A stretch of DNA of 64,000 nucleotides from Enterobacter asburiae (GCF_024599655.1 NZ_CP102247.1:3472001-3536000), one strand, 5' to 3'; shown: positions 43,275 to 52,684, counted from the first letter of the stretch. Numbers and translations are program-made. Notes: generated by a model from the sequence alone, not told the origin.

Positions 43275-44321
43275 ATGACGCAATTTAATCCCGTCGATCA
43301 TCCGCATCGTCGTTTTAACCCGTTAAGCGGGCAATGGATTTTAGTTTCTCCGCATCGCGCCAAGCGCCCCTGGCAGGGGGCGCAGGAGACGCCTGCAAAA
43401 CAGACGCTGCCACAGCACGACCCGGACTGCTTCCTCTGTCCGGGCAACACGCGCGTCACCGGGGATAAAAACCCGGACTATAAAGGCACCTTCGTCTTCA
43501 CCAACGATTTTGCCGCCCTGATGACCGACACCCCGGACGCGCCGGAAAGCCACGACCCGCTGATGCGCTGCGAAAGCGCGCGCGGAACCAGCCGCGTGAT
43601 CTGCTTCTCGCCCGATCACAGCAAAACGCTGCCGGAGCTGAGCGTGGACGCGCTGAAAGAGGTCGTCAGCACCTGGCTGGCGCAAACCGCAGAGCTGGGG
43701 CAGAGCTATCCGTGGGTGCAGGTGTTCGAAAACAAAGGCGCGGCGATGGGCTGCTCTAACCCGCACCCGCACGGCCAGGTCTGGGCGAACAGCTTCCTGC
43801 CTAACGAAGCCGAGCGTGAAGACCGTCTGCAGAAGGCGTATTACGCGGAAAACGGTTCGCCGATGCTGGTGGATTACACCCAGCGCGAGCTGGCCGACGG
43901 CAGCCGCACCGTAGTGGAAACCGAACACTGGCTGGCCGTCGTCCCTTACTGGGCCGCCTGGCCGTTTGAAACGCTGCTGCTGCCGAAAGCGCACGTGCAG
44001 CGCATCACCGATCTCAGCGACGTGCAGCGCGACGACCTTGCCCTGGCGCTGAAAAAGCTGACCAGCCGTTACGACAACCTGTTCCAGTGCTCCTTCCCGT
44101 ACTCCATGGGCTGGCACGGCGCCCCGTTTAACGGCGAAGAGAATCAACACTGGCAGCTGCACGCCCATTTCTATCCGCCGCTGCTGCGCTCTGCAACGGT
44201 GCGTAAATTTATGGTGGGCTATGAAATGCTGGCGGAAACCCAGCGTGACCTGACGGCGGAACAGGCGGCAGAACGTCTGCGTGCCGTTAGCGACGTCCAC
44301 TATCGCGAATCAGGAGTCTAA
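43275..44321 (+). CDS. galT: Galactose-1-phosphate uridylyltransferase GalT
   Basis: Swaps UMP between UDP-glucose and galactose-1-phosphate. 348 residues, the E. coli length. Zinc ligands in DCFLCPGN near 52 and the active-site triad HPHGQVW near 164, where the second His takes the uridylyl group. Nine bases after galE and three before galK. Confidence 0.97.
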   Translation: MTQFNPVDHPHRRFNPLSGQWILVSPHRAKRPWQGAQETPAKQTLPQHDPDCFLCPGNTRVTGDKNPDYKGTFVFTNDFAALMTDTPDAPESHDPLMRCESARGTSRVICFSPDHSKTLPELSVDALKEVVSTWLAQTAELGQSYPWVQVFENKGAAMGCSNPHPHGQVWANSFLPNEAEREDRLQKAYYAENGSPMLVDYTQRELADGSRTVVETEHWLAVVPYWAAWPFETLLLPKAHVQRITDLSDVQRDDLALALKKLTSRYDNLFQCSFPYSMGWHGAPFNGEENQHWQLHAHFYPPLLRSATVRKFMVGYEMLAETQRDLTAEQAAERLRAVSDVHYRESGV

Positions 44322-44324
44322 AAA

Positions 44325-45473
44325 ATGAGTCTGAAAGATAAAACACAATCCCTGTTTGCTGAGAAATTTGGCTACCCTGCCACCCACGTTATCCAGGCAC
44401 CTGGCCGCGTTAACCTGATCGGTGAACACACCGACTATAACGACGGTTTCGTTCTGCCGTGCGCCATTGATTACCAGACCGTCATCAGCTGTGCGAAGCG
44501 CGACGACCGTAAAGTCCGCGTGATTGCGGCGGATTACGATAATGAGGCGGACGAGTTTTCCCTTGATGCCCCAATTGTTACACACGACAGCCAGCAGTGG
44601 TCTAACTACGTGCGCGGCGTGGTGAAACACCTTCAGAAGCGTAACAAGAACTTTGGCGGTGCAGATTTAGTCATCAGCGGCAACGTGCCGCAGGGTGCGG
44701 GCTTAAGCTCCTCTGCGTCTCTGGAAGTCGCCGTGGGAACCGTGTTTCAGCAGCTTTATCATCTGCCGCTGGACGGCGCGCAAATCGCCCTGAACGGTCA
44801 GGAAGCAGAAAACCAGTTCGTGGGCTGTAACTGCGGCATTATGGACCAGCTTATCTCCGCGCTGGGCAAAAAAGAGCATGCCCTGTTAATTGATTGCCGC
44901 TCGCTCGGTACCAAAGCCGTTCCCCTGCCGAAAGGCGCGGCCGTGGTGATTATCAACAGCAACTTTAAGCGCACGCTGGTGGGCAGCGAATACAACACCC
45001 GCCGCCAACAGTGCGAAACCGGCGCCCGCTTCTTCCAGCAGCCTGCCCTGCGCGACGTAACGCTCAATGAATTTAACAAAGTGGCGCACGAGCTGGATCC
45101 GGTCGTCGCCAAACGCGTTCGTCACGTGCTGACGGAAAATGCCCGTACCGTTGAAGCCGCGTCCGCGCTGGCGAAAGGCGATCTGAAACGTATGGGTGAG
45201 CTGATGGCGGAATCTCACGCCTCCATGCGCGATGATTTTGAAATCACCGTTCCGCAGATCGACACCCTGGTGGATATCGTCAAAGCCACTATCGGCGACA
45301 AAGGCGGCGTGCGCATGACGGGCGGCGGCTTTGGCGGCTGTATCGTTGCGCTGGTGCCTGAAGAACTGGTCCCTGCCGTACAGGAGGCCGTGGCGAAGCA
45401 GTACGAAGCGAAAACGGGTATCAAAGAAACCTTCTATGTTTGCAAAGCATCACAAGGAGCCGGACAGTGCTAA
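44325..45473 (+). CDS. galK: Galactokinase GalK
   Basis: GHMP kinase phosphorylating galactose. 382 residues. Galactokinase signature GRVNLIGEHTDYNDGFVLP (about 27-45), ATP loop VPQGAGLSSSASLEVA near 123, and MTGGGFGGCIVALV near 332. It follows galT and overlaps galM by 7 bases. Confidence 0.97.
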   Translation: MSLKDKTQSLFAEKFGYPATHVIQAPGRVNLIGEHTDYNDGFVLPCAIDYQTVISCAKRDDRKVRVIAADYDNEADEFSLDAPIVTHDSQQWSNYVRGVVKHLQKRNKNFGGADLVISGNVPQGAGLSSSASLEVAVGTVFQQLYHLPLDGAQIALNGQEAENQFVGCNCGIMDQLISALGKKEHALLIDCRSLGTKAVPLPKGAAVVIINSNFKRTLVGSEYNTRRQQCETGARFFQQPALRDVTLNEFNKVAHELDPVVAKRVRHVLTENARTVEAASALAKGDLKRMGELMAESHASMRDDFEITVPQIDTLVDIVKATIGDKGGVRMTGGGFGGCIVALVPEELVPAVQEAVAKQYEAKTGIKETFYVCKASQGAGQC

Positions 45474-46510
45474 ACGAAACACCTACCCTTGCACCGGATG
45501 GTCTGCCGTATCGCCTGTTAACCCTGCGCAACAGCGCGGGGATGGTCGTTACGGTGATGGACTGGGGGGCAACCCTGCTTTCTGCCCGCGTACCGATGCC
45601 GGACGGCAGCGTGCGCGAGACCCTGCTCGGCTGCGCCTCGCCTGAGCAGTACATCAATCAGTCCGCCTATCTGGGCGCGTCCGTTGGGCGCTATGCTAAC
45701 CGCATCGCGAAGAGCCGTTTTGAGCTCGACGGCGTGCAGTACACCCTGCTTCCAAGCCAGGGTGAGAACCAGCTGCACGGCGGACCGGACGGGTTTGATA
45801 AACGCCGCTGGAAGATTGTTCGTCAAAACGACGGCGAAGTGCTGTTCTCGCTGGATTCGCCTGATGGCGATCAGGGCTTCCCGGGGAACCTTACCGCGTC
45901 CGCGCGCTTTACGCTGACCGACGACAACCGTATCGCCATTGAATACCGTGCGACGGTCGACAAGCCGTGTCCGGTCAACCTGACCAACCACGCGTACTTT
46001 AATCTGGACGGTAACCAGTGCGACGTGCGTGAGCACAAGCTGCAGATCCTGGCGGATGCGTATCTGCCGGTTGACGAGATGGGCATTCCTTATCAGGGCC
46101 TCAAAGACGTGAGCGGCACCAGCTTTGACTTCCGCAGCGCGAAATCCATCGCCCAGGATTTTCTGAGCGATGACGATCAGCGTAAGGTAAAAGGCTACGA
46201 TCACGCTTTCCTGCTGCAGGCCAAAGGCGATGTGAAACAACCTGCCGCGCAGGTCTGGTCTGCGGATGAGAAGCTGCAGATGACGGTTTATACCACCGCC
46301 CCTGCCCTGCAGTTTTACTCAGGCAACTATCTCGGCGGCACGACGGCGCGCGAACACGACGAGTACAGCGACTGGCAAGGCCTGGCGCTGGAGAGCGAGT
46401 TCCTGCCAGACAGCCCGAACCATCCGGAATGGCCACAGCCGGACTGCGTGCTGCGCCCGGGTGAAGAGTACGTGAGCGTTACCGAGTATCATTTCATTCC
46501 GCGCGCTTAA
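45467..46510 (+). CDS. galM: Galactose mutarotase GalM
   Basis: Interconverts the anomers of galactose. 347 residues from the GTG at 45467, chosen because AAGGAG precedes it and LNETPTLAPDG aligns with the E. coli N-terminus. Catalytic His in TNHAYFNLDG near 176 and Glu near the C-terminus in ALESEFLPDSPNHPEWP. Last gene of the gal operon. Confidence 0.95.
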   Translation: MLNETPTLAPDGLPYRLLTLRNSAGMVVTVMDWGATLLSARVPMPDGSVRETLLGCASPEQYINQSAYLGASVGRYANRIAKSRFELDGVQYTLLPSQGENQLHGGPDGFDKRRWKIVRQNDGEVLFSLDSPDGDQGFPGNLTASARFTLTDDNRIAIEYRATVDKPCPVNLTNHAYFNLDGNQCDVREHKLQILADAYLPVDEMGIPYQGLKDVSGTSFDFRSAKSIAQDFLSDDDQRKVKGYDHAFLLQAKGDVKQPAAQVWSADEKLQMTVYTTAPALQFYSGNYLGGTTAREHDEYSDWQGLALESEFLPDSPNHPEWPQPDCVLRPGEEYVSVTEYHFIPRA

Positions 46511-46511
46511 T

Positions 46512-46574
46512 GCCCGGCGGCGCTACGCTTGCACGGGCCTACGGGTAGGCCGGATAAGCGAAGCGCCATCCGGC
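46512..46574. repeat. REP/BIME downstream of galM
   Basis: CCCGGCGGCGCTACGCTTGC and GGCCGGATAAGCGAAGCGCC as inverted units, two bases after the gal operon. The arms are less well matched than in the other BIMEs. Confidence 0.85.
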
Positions 46575-46584
46575 AAAAAACGCC

Positions 46585-46608
46585 AGCCCTCACAACGAGG
46601 GCTTTTTT
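46585..46608 (+). terminator. Terminator of galETKM
   Basis: AGCCCT / AGGGCT stem with a 7-base loop and a six-T run. Confidence 0.85.
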
Positions 46609-46741
46609 CTGCGCGTCTTGCTGAAAATAGCGCCGATCGCAGACAAAATCATAACCCCGGATTCACAAGCATCTTACACTCTGAGACTATTTTCGCTATG
46701 GTTAGGGTTAAGCGTTGCTGGTGGCACCGCCACGGCAATAT

Positions 46742-46760
46742 AATGAGAATTGTTATCATT
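46742..46760. promoter_or_regulatory. Fur box upstream of gpmA
   Basis: AATGAGAATTGTTATCATT, close to the 19-base Fur consensus, 24 bases before the gpmA start. E. coli gpmA is reported as Fur-controlled. Confidence 0.82.
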
Positions 46761-46784
46761 CTAAAAATGCTTGAGGAGTAAGAG

Positions 46785-47537
46785 ATGGCTATTACTAAGC
46801 TGGTTCTGGTGCGTCACGGCGAAAGCCAGTGGAACAACGAAAACCGCTTTACCGGTTGGTACGACGTTGATCTGTCAGAGAAAGGCGTAAGCGAAGCAAA
46901 AGCAGCAGGTAAACTGCTGAAGGAAGAAGGCTTCAGCTTTGATTTTGCTTACACCTCTGTGCTGAAACGTGCCATCCACACCCTGTGGAATGTGCTGGAC
47001 GAACTGGATCAGGCCTGGCTGCCGGTTGAGAAGTCCTGGAAACTGAACGAACGTCACTACGGTGCGCTGCAGGGCCTGAACAAAGCGGAAACCGCTGAGA
47101 AATATGGCGACGAGCAGGTTAAACAGTGGCGTCGCGGCTTCGCAATCACCCCACCAGAGCTGACCAAAGATGACGAGCGCTACCCGGGCCACGACCCGCG
47201 TTACGCGAAGCTGACCGACGCTGAGCTGCCAACCACCGAGAGCCTGGCGCTGACCATCGACCGCGTTGTGCCTTACTGGAACGAAACCATTCTGCCACGC
47301 CTGAAAAGCGGCGAGCGCGTGATCATCGCTGCTCACGGTAACTCCCTGCGCGCGCTGGTGAAATACCTGGACAACATGGGTGAAGACGAAATCCTCGAAC
47401 TGAACATCCCAACTGGCGTACCGCTGGTGTATGAGTTCGACGAAAACTTCAAGCCAATCAAGCACTACTATCTGGGTAACGCAGAAGAGATCGCGGCGAA
47501 AGCAGCGGCTGTTGCGAACCAGGGTAAAGCGAAGTAA
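46785..47537 (+). CDS. gpmA: 2,3-bisphosphoglycerate-dependent phosphoglycerate mutase GpmA
   Basis: Glycolytic mutase, 250 residues. Phosphohistidine motif LVRHGESQWN (His11), ERHYGALQG near 89, and the second catalytic His in AAHGNSLRAL near 184. GAGGAG lies just upstream of the start. Monocistronic, between a Fur box and a terminator. Confidence 0.97.
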   Translation: MAITKLVLVRHGESQWNNENRFTGWYDVDLSEKGVSEAKAAGKLLKEEGFSFDFAYTSVLKRAIHTLWNVLDELDQAWLPVEKSWKLNERHYGALQGLNKAETAEKYGDEQVKQWRRGFAITPPELTKDDERYPGHDPRYAKLTDAELPTTESLALTIDRVVPYWNETILPRLKSGERVIIAAHGNSLRALVKYLDNMGEDEILELNIPTGVPLVYEFDENFKPIKHYYLGNAEEIAAKAAAVANQGKAK

Positions 47538-47551
47538 TTTTCGCCAGACAT

Positions 47552-47583
47552 AAAAAAAGCGCGGAGCCTTCCGCGCTTTTTTA
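47552..47583. terminator. Terminator between gpmA and aroG
   Basis: AAAAAAAGCGCGG / CCGCGCTTTTTT with a short loop; usable from both convergent genes. Confidence 0.92.
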
Positions 47584-47597
47584 TTTGTGCATTCTAA

Positions 47598-48650
47598 TTA
47601 ACCGCGACGCGCTTTTACCGCATTCGCCAGCTGACGCAGGATGGTATCGGTATCGTCCCAGCCAATGCAGGCATCGGTCACGCTTTTGCCATACACCAGC
47701 GGTTCACTGCCTTCCAGGTTCTGGTTCCCTTCAACCAGATGGCTTTCGATCATCACCCCAATCACCGCCTTCTCGCCGCCAGCAATCTGCTGACAGACGT
47801 CGGCACCCACTTCCATCTGCTTTTTAAACTGCTTGCTGGAGTTGGCATGGCTGAAATCGATCATCACCTGCGGTGGCAGCCCGGCTTTTTCCAGCCCGAC
47901 CTTCACCTCTGCCACGTGTTTCGCACTGTAGTTTGGCTCTTTGCCGCCGCGCAGAATGATATGGCAGTCGCCGTTACCGCTGGTGTTAACGATGGCGGAA
48001 TGGCCCCATTTGGTCACCGACAGGAAGCAGTGCGGCGCGCCCGCTGCGTTGATGGCATCAATAGCTACCTTCATCGTGCCGTCAGTGCCGTTTTTGAAAC
48101 CCACCGGGCAAGAGAGACCGGACGCCAGCTCGCGGTGCACCTGAGATTCAGTTGTACGGGCACCAATTGCGCCCCAGCTCATCAGGTCTGCCAGGTATTG
48201 TGGCGTAATCATGTCGAGGAATTCACCGGCCGCTGGCAGGCCGCTGTCGTTGATCTCCAGCAGCAGCTTGCGCGCAATGCGCAGACCGTCGTTGATCTGG
48301 AAGCTGTTATCCATGTGCGGATCGTTAATCAGCCCTTTCCAGCCCACGGTGGTGCGCGGTTTTTCAAAATAGACGCGCATTACGATTTCCAGCTCGTCCT
48401 TCAGCTCTTCACGCAGGGTGAGCAGACGGGCTGCGTACTCTTTCGCGGCTGCAGGATCGTGAATGGAGCACGGGCCAATCACCACCAGAAGACGATCGTC
48501 ATTACCTTTCAGGATCTTATGGATCGCTTTACGAGCATGAGAAACCGTGTTTGCGGCATTTTCAGTGGCGGGGAATTTCTCAAGGAGCGCTACAGGAGGT
48601 AATAACTCATTGATCTCTTTAATGCGTAAATCGTCGTTCTGATAATTCAT
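47598..48650 (-). CDS. aroG: Phe-sensitive DAHP synthase AroG
   Basis: First step of aromatic amino-acid synthesis, PEP plus erythrose-4-phosphate. 350 residues. Motifs: VVIGPCSIHDP near 57, EKPRTTVGWKGL near 93, GNGDCHIILRGGKEPNY near 224 and DFSHANSSKQ near 264. The allosteric type is assigned by similarity to E. coli AroG. A strong TyrR box lies upstream. Confidence 0.95.
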   Translation of the reverse strand: MNYQNDDLRIKEINELLPPVALLEKFPATENAANTVSHARKAIHKILKGNDDRLLVVIGPCSIHDPAAAKEYAARLLTLREELKDELEIVMRVYFEKPRTTVGWKGLINDPHMDNSFQINDGLRIARKLLLEINDSGLPAAGEFLDMITPQYLADLMSWGAIGARTTESQVHRELASGLSCPVGFKNGTDGTMKVAIDAINAAGAPHCFLSVTKWGHSAIVNTSGNGDCHIILRGGKEPNYSAKHVAEVKVGLEKAGLPPQVMIDFSHANSSKQFKKQMEVGADVCQQIAGGEKAVIGVMIESHLVEGNQNLEGSEPLVYGKSVTDACIGWDDTDTILRQLANAVKARRG

Positions 48651-48720
48651 TTTCTTTCCAGCTCTGCCATATCTTTAGTAATGAAAGCAATCCTTTCAAT
48701 CTATCTTGTCGACTAAGAAG

Positions 48721-48738
48721 TGTAAACACGGTTTTACA
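48721..48738. promoter_or_regulatory. TyrR box upstream of aroG
   Basis: TGTAAA-N6-TTTACA, a perfect strong TyrR box, about 70 bases before the aroG start. Confidence 0.9.
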
Positions 48739-48954
48739 CTTCACGCAGATAATTCCTGGAATTCGCCTAAAAATCGCCACAAAATAGCGAAAAATGAGAT
48801 CTAACCTAAGCTTTTTAACTGTAACAACCAATTTTACACGCTTAAACGCGATTCCCTACTGACGTAAGTCCGTAAGGCGGAATCTTTCGCCTCTGAAAAA
48901 GATGCACTGTTGGAGAATGTTATCCAGCGTAACGACAAGAACAGGAGCACCATG

Positions 48955-49335
48955 ATGAAAATGACAAAACTGGCAACCCTCTTCCTGACCGCCACACTCA
49001 CTCTGGCCAGCGGCAGCGTCCTGGCCGCGGAAACGGGCACCTCAGACAGCAATGGTGATGCGAATGCGGCTGCGGCAGCAGGCCAGCCAGCCCCTGATGC
49101 GAAACAGAATATCGCCCCGAATAATGTCGACAACAGCCAGATCAATACCGGCAATACCAACACCGGCGGCACGATGCTGCATCCTAACGGTAGCGGTTCC
49201 GGCACCATGAATCATGACAATATGAGTTCGGATGAGGTTCATAAGAACTCGATGTGTAAGGACGGCAAATGCCCCGATCCTAATGACAAAGTCGGAAACG
49301 ACGCGAATACCAAAACCGATGGCACGACCCAATAA
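48955..49335 (+). CDS. ybgS: Periplasmic protein YbgS
   Basis: A 126-residue secreted protein. The signal peptide MKMTKLATLFLTATL...SVLA is cleaved before AETG; the rest is low-complexity, rich in Asn, Asp, Gly and Thr, with one CKDGKCPD motif. It matches E. coli YbgS at both ends (start MKMTKLATLF, end TKTDGTTQ). Function is unknown. The second of two adjacent ATGs is used, seven bases after AGGAG. Confidence 0.9.
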   Translation: MKMTKLATLFLTATLTLASGSVLAAETGTSDSNGDANAAAAAGQPAPDAKQNIAPNNVDNSQINTGNTNTGGTMLHPNGSGSGTMNHDNMSSDEVHKNSMCKDGKCPDPNDKVGNDANTKTDGTTQ

Positions 49336-49352
49336 TCCGTTGTGAACGGAAG

Positions 49353-49384
49353 AAAAAGGAGAGCTCTGGCTCTCCTTTCTTTTT
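49353..49384 (+). terminator. Terminator of ybgS
   Basis: AGGAGAGC / GCTCTCCT with a TCTG loop followed by TTCTTTTT. Confidence 0.88.
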
Positions 49385-49440
49385 GGAGTAACCTATTAAA
49401 AACGCTACACTAAAAACAATAACACATCAGGAAAGCAGAC

Positions 49441-50379
49441 ATGGCGCACTCCCATTCCCACTCACACACTCCCGGCAACGACAACGCTAAACGACTGATG
49501 CTGGCCTTTGGCGTCACGGCAACGTTTATGGTTATCGAGGTCATTGGCGGCCTGATTTCCGGCTCGCTGGCGCTTCTGGCTGATGCCGGACACATGCTGA
49601 CCGATGCCGCAGCGCTGCTCTTCGCCCTGCTGGCGGTGCAGTTTGCGCGTCGTCCTCCGAATGCGCGCCATACCTTCGGCTGGCTGAGGCTGACAACCCT
49701 CGCCGCGTTTGTTAACGCCATTGCGCTGGTGGTCATTACCGTTCTTATCGTCTGGGAGGCCGTACAGCGTTTCAGACACCCGCAGCCTATCGCCGGGGCG
49801 ACAATGATGGTGATTGCCGTGGCGGGGCTGCTGGCAAATATCCTGGCCTTCTGGATTTTGCACCGCGGCAGCGGGGAAAAGAACCTCAACGTGCGCGCGG
49901 CGGCTCTGCATGTTCTGGGGGATTTGCTCGGCTCAGTCGGGGCGATTGTCGCCGCGCTGGTGATCCTCTACACCGGCTGGACGCCTGTCGATCCGATTCT
50001 GTCCGTACTGGTGTCGTGTCTGGTCCTGCGCAGCGCCTGGCGGCTGCTGAAGGAGAGCGTGAATGAACTGCTTGAAGGGGCACCGGCATCGATGGATATT
50101 GACGAGCTGAAACGCAACCTGCGCCGTTCAGTCCCGGAAGTACGCAACGTTCATCATGTTCACGTCTGGCTGGTAGGGGAGAAACCGGTCATGACGCTGC
50201 ACGTCCAGGTGATCCCGCCTCACGACCACGATGCGCTGCTTGAGCGCATCCAGCATTTTCTTGAACATCACTACGAAATTGGCCACGCCACCATCCAGAT
50301 GGAGTATCAGCCCTGTAACGGGCCGGACTGCCACCTTAACGAGGCGCAGTCCGGACATTCAGATCATCACCACCACTAG
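49441..50379 (+). CDS. zitB: Zinc efflux transporter ZitB (CDF family)
   Basis: Proton-coupled Zn2+ exporter of the inner membrane, 312 residues. His-rich ends (AHSHSHSHTPG and SDHHHH), six helices, and the CDF metal sites ADAGHMLTD near 48 and HVLGDLLGS near 153; the C-terminal cytoplasmic domain has VHHVHVW. The last 4 bases overlap convergent pnuC. Confidence 0.95.
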   Translation: MAHSHSHSHTPGNDNAKRLMLAFGVTATFMVIEVIGGLISGSLALLADAGHMLTDAAALLFALLAVQFARRPPNARHTFGWLRLTTLAAFVNAIALVVITVLIVWEAVQRFRHPQPIAGATMMVIAVAGLLANILAFWILHRGSGEKNLNVRAAALHVLGDLLGSVGAIVAALVILYTGWTPVDPILSVLVSCLVLRSAWRLLKESVNELLEGAPASMDIDELKRNLRRSVPEVRNVHHVHVWLVGEKPVMTLHVQVIPPHDHDALLERIQHFLEHHYEIGHATIQMEYQPCNGPDCHLNEAQSGHSDHHHH

Positions 50380-51095
50380 CTGGAAAGCGCGTGAGAGCCT
50401 CGCTCACGCGCGCTGTTAATCCACATCCGGCTGCCGTTCAGCGCGATAAAGGTCAGCAGCAGATATTCCAGCGACATCGCATAGACGCCCTGCAGGGCGA
50501 AGATCGCCACGCTAATCACGTTGATGATGACCCACAGCAGCCAGTTCTCAACGTATTTACGGGTCATCAGGATCATCGCCGCAATCGACAGCACCATCAT
50601 GCAGGAATCCCAGAACGGGAAGGCATCCGGCTGGAGGACAGGCATCGACACGTTCAGGCCGAAACCGGACATGACCGAGACGGCGACGCGGGTCAGGAAC
50701 GCAAACACCGGGTTGATATAGACGGTCATTAAGCCAATGGCGACCACACAGGCGACAAGCCAGGCGATGGCTTTCGGCAAGGGCAGCCAGCGGATCTGCA
50801 GCTCTGCCTCCTGCTGGTTGTTCTGACGCGACCACGCGTACCAGCCGTAGATATTGGCGGCGAAGAAGAACAGCTGCAAAAGCAGGCTGGCGTACAGCTG
50901 GATCTGGAAGAAGATAATCGCAAACAGCGTAACGTTAATCAGCCCGAACGCATAGTTGCTGATCTTCTCCAGGCTTGCCAGCCAGATACAGAGTAACCCC
51001 GCCAGCGTGCCAACGGCCTCAATCCATGACAGGTCATAGCCACCTGCACCAATCGGTATATGAACCAGAATGTTCTGCGTGCTAAAAAAATCCAT
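50376..51095 (-). CDS. pnuC: Nicotinamide riboside transporter PnuC
   Basis: A seven-helix facilitator of 239 residues that takes up nicotinamide riboside for NAD salvage. Family motifs: LASLEKISNYAFGLINVTLF near 40, NIYGWYAW near 83 and WVIINVISVAIFALQG near 192. The start at 51095 equals the E. coli length. It lies 22 bases behind nadA, same operon. Confidence 0.95.
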   Translation of the reverse strand: MDFFSTQNILVHIPIGAGGYDLSWIEAVGTLAGLLCIWLASLEKISNYAFGLINVTLFAIIFFQIQLYASLLLQLFFFAANIYGWYAWSRQNNQQEAELQIRWLPLPKAIAWLVACVVAIGLMTVYINPVFAFLTRVAVSVMSGFGLNVSMPVLQPDAFPFWDSCMMVLSIAAMILMTRKYVENWLLWVIINVISVAIFALQGVYAMSLEYLLLTFIALNGSRMWINSARERGSHALSS

Positions 51096-51117
51096 CTTTT
51101 CCCCGGGGCGTAGTGAA

Positions 51118-52161
51118 TTAAGTACGTAGTGTAGCCGCAAAATCCAGCATGCGGTTAAGCGGAATTAACGCACCTTCACGCAGAGCCGCATCCACATGGA
51201 TTTCATGTGCTGCACCGCCTGTCTCGAGCCCTTCGGCAATGGCCTTCAGGCCGTTCATCGCCATCCACGGGCAATGCGCACAGCTGCGACACGTTGCGCC
51301 CTCACCCGCCGTTGGCGCTTCAAGGAGCTCTTTCTCCGGCACGGCCTGCTGCATCTTATAGAAGATACCGCGATCGGTCGCCACGATGAGCTGCTTGTGA
51401 GGCAACGTCCTGGCCGCGTTGATAAGCTGGCTGGTTGAGCCCACGGCATCCGCCATGTCGACTATCGACTGCGGTGATTCCGGGTGAACAAGGATCGCGG
51501 CGCCAGGATAAAGTGCCTTCATGCGCGCCAGCGCCTGGGTTTTGAATTCGTCGTGCACAATGCAGGCGCCCTGCCAGCAGAGAACGTCAGCCCCCGTCTG
51601 CTTCTGGACATAATTTCCAAGATGACGGTCAGGCGCCCAGATAATCTTCTCACCCAGGCTGTCCAGATGTTCAATCAGCTCAACGGCGATGCTCGACGTG
51701 ACTACCCAGTCTGCCCGCGCTTTTACCGCCGCAGAGGTATTGGCGTAAACCACCACGGTGCGGTCAGGATGGGCATCACAGAAGGCCGTGAATTCGTCAA
51801 TCGGGCAGCCGAGATCCAGCGAACACTCCGCGTTAAGCGTGGGCATCAGAATGGTTTTTTCAGGGCTCAGGATCTTTGCCGTTTCCCCCATAAAACGCAC
51901 GCCGGCAACCAGCAGCGTGGAAGCGGGATGTCTTGCACCGAAGCGTGCCATCTCCAGTGAGTCAGAGATACAGCCCCCGGTCTCTTCCGCCAGCTGCTGA
52001 ATTTCCGGGTCGGTGTAGTAATGGGCCACCATCACCGCATCTCGTTCTTTGAGAAGACGTTTGATCTTCTCGCGATAGAATTGCTTTTCATCCAGGCTTA
52101 GCGGGACAGGCTTGGGCGGAAACGGATAGATTGCAGCTTCAGGATCAAACATCACACTCAT
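51118..52161 (-). CDS. nadA: Quinolinate synthase NadA
   Basis: Condenses iminoaspartate and DHAP to quinolinate using a [4Fe-4S] cluster. 347 residues from MSVMFDPEAAIYPF. Cysteines lie in AECSLDLGC near 113, CWQGAC near 200 and CRSCAHCPWM near 291-297. YYTDPEIQQLAEETGG near 48 is conserved. A NadR box lies upstream; nadA and pnuC form the operon. Confidence 0.96.
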   Translation of the reverse strand: MSVMFDPEAAIYPFPPKPVPLSLDEKQFYREKIKRLLKERDAVMVAHYYTDPEIQQLAEETGGCISDSLEMARFGARHPASTLLVAGVRFMGETAKILSPEKTILMPTLNAECSLDLGCPIDEFTAFCDAHPDRTVVVYANTSAAVKARADWVVTSSIAVELIEHLDSLGEKIIWAPDRHLGNYVQKQTGADVLCWQGACIVHDEFKTQALARMKALYPGAAILVHPESPQSIVDMADAVGSTSQLINAARTLPHKQLIVATDRGIFYKMQQAVPEKELLEAPTAGEGATCRSCAHCPWMAMNGLKAIAEGLETGGAAHEIHVDAALREGALIPLNRMLDFAATLRT

Positions 52162-52234
52162 TATGGCTTCTCGTTTTACGGGCTTAACAATATTGCCTTT
52201 CTTTTGCATGACATAGCAAAACGCGTGGCAATTG

Positions 52235-52252
52235 TGTTTTGTATACTAAACA
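52235..52252. promoter_or_regulatory. NadR box upstream of nadA
   Basis: TGTTTTGTATACTAAACA, one base from the consensus TGTTTA-N6-TAAACA, about 75 bases before the nadA start. Confidence 0.88.
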
Positions 52253-52305
52253 AGATAGCGAATATGAGCGGAAAAGTCACCGGAAATAGGTGCGGATAGC
52301 ATTTG

Positions 52306-52336
52306 TCGGGTGGCGGCTTCGCCTTACCCGACCTAC
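52306..52336. repeat. Single REP unit between nadA and the tRNA genes
   Basis: TCGGGTGGCGGCTTCGCC followed by TTACCCGACCTAC; one palindromic unit without a partner. Confidence 0.85.
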
Positions 52337-52352
52337 AAAAACTGCAGATAGC

Positions 52353-52377
52353 AAAAAGGCGCCTTTAGGGCGCCTTT
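52353..52377 (-). terminator. Terminator of the tRNA operon
   Basis: On the minus strand AAAGGCGCCC / GGCGCCTTT followed by a T-run, about 7 bases after the last tRNA gene. Confidence 0.88.
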
Positions 52378-52383
52378 CTACAC

Positions 52384-52459
52384 TGGTGGGTCGTGCAGGA
52401 TTCGAACCTGCGACCAATTGATTAAAAGTCAACTGCTCTACCAACTGAGCTAACGACCC
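52384..52459 (-). tRNA. tRNA-Lys (anticodon TTT)
   Basis: 76 bases with encoded CCA, standard cloverleaf, anticodon loop CTTTTAA. Last gene of the five-tRNA transcript; the sequence appears identical to the other three Lys copies. Confidence 0.98.
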
Positions 52460-52483
52460 CTTGCGGGATTTTTTTCTTCGAAG

Positions 52484-52559
52484 TGGTGGGTCGTGCAGGA
52501 TTCGAACCTGCGACCAATTGATTAAAAGTCAACTGCTCTACCAACTGAGCTAACGACCC
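52484..52559 (-). tRNA. tRNA-Lys (anticodon TTT)
   Basis: 76-base copy identical by eye to its neighbours, 24 bases from the last tRNA-Lys gene; CCA encoded. Confidence 0.98.
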
Positions 52560-52605
52560 ATTCGGGTGCTGACTTCGAAGATTTTTACTCGGTACCACCG
52601 GAGAG

Positions 52606-52681
52606 TGGTGGGTCGTGCAGGATTCGAACCTGCGACCAATTGATTAAAAGTCAACTGCTCTACCAACTGAGCTAACGACCC
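52606..52681 (-). tRNA. tRNA-Lys (anticodon TTT)
   Basis: 76 bases, CCA encoded, three bases from the tRNA-Val gene. The spacer to the next Lys gene is 46 bases. Confidence 0.98.
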
Positions 52682-52684
52682 GAG

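Noticed and set aside
48820..48838. Second TyrR box before aroG (TGTAAC, seven bases, TTTACA)
   Set aside because: The spacing is seven rather than six bases and one arm is imperfect; it is also far from the aroG promoter. At best a weak site.
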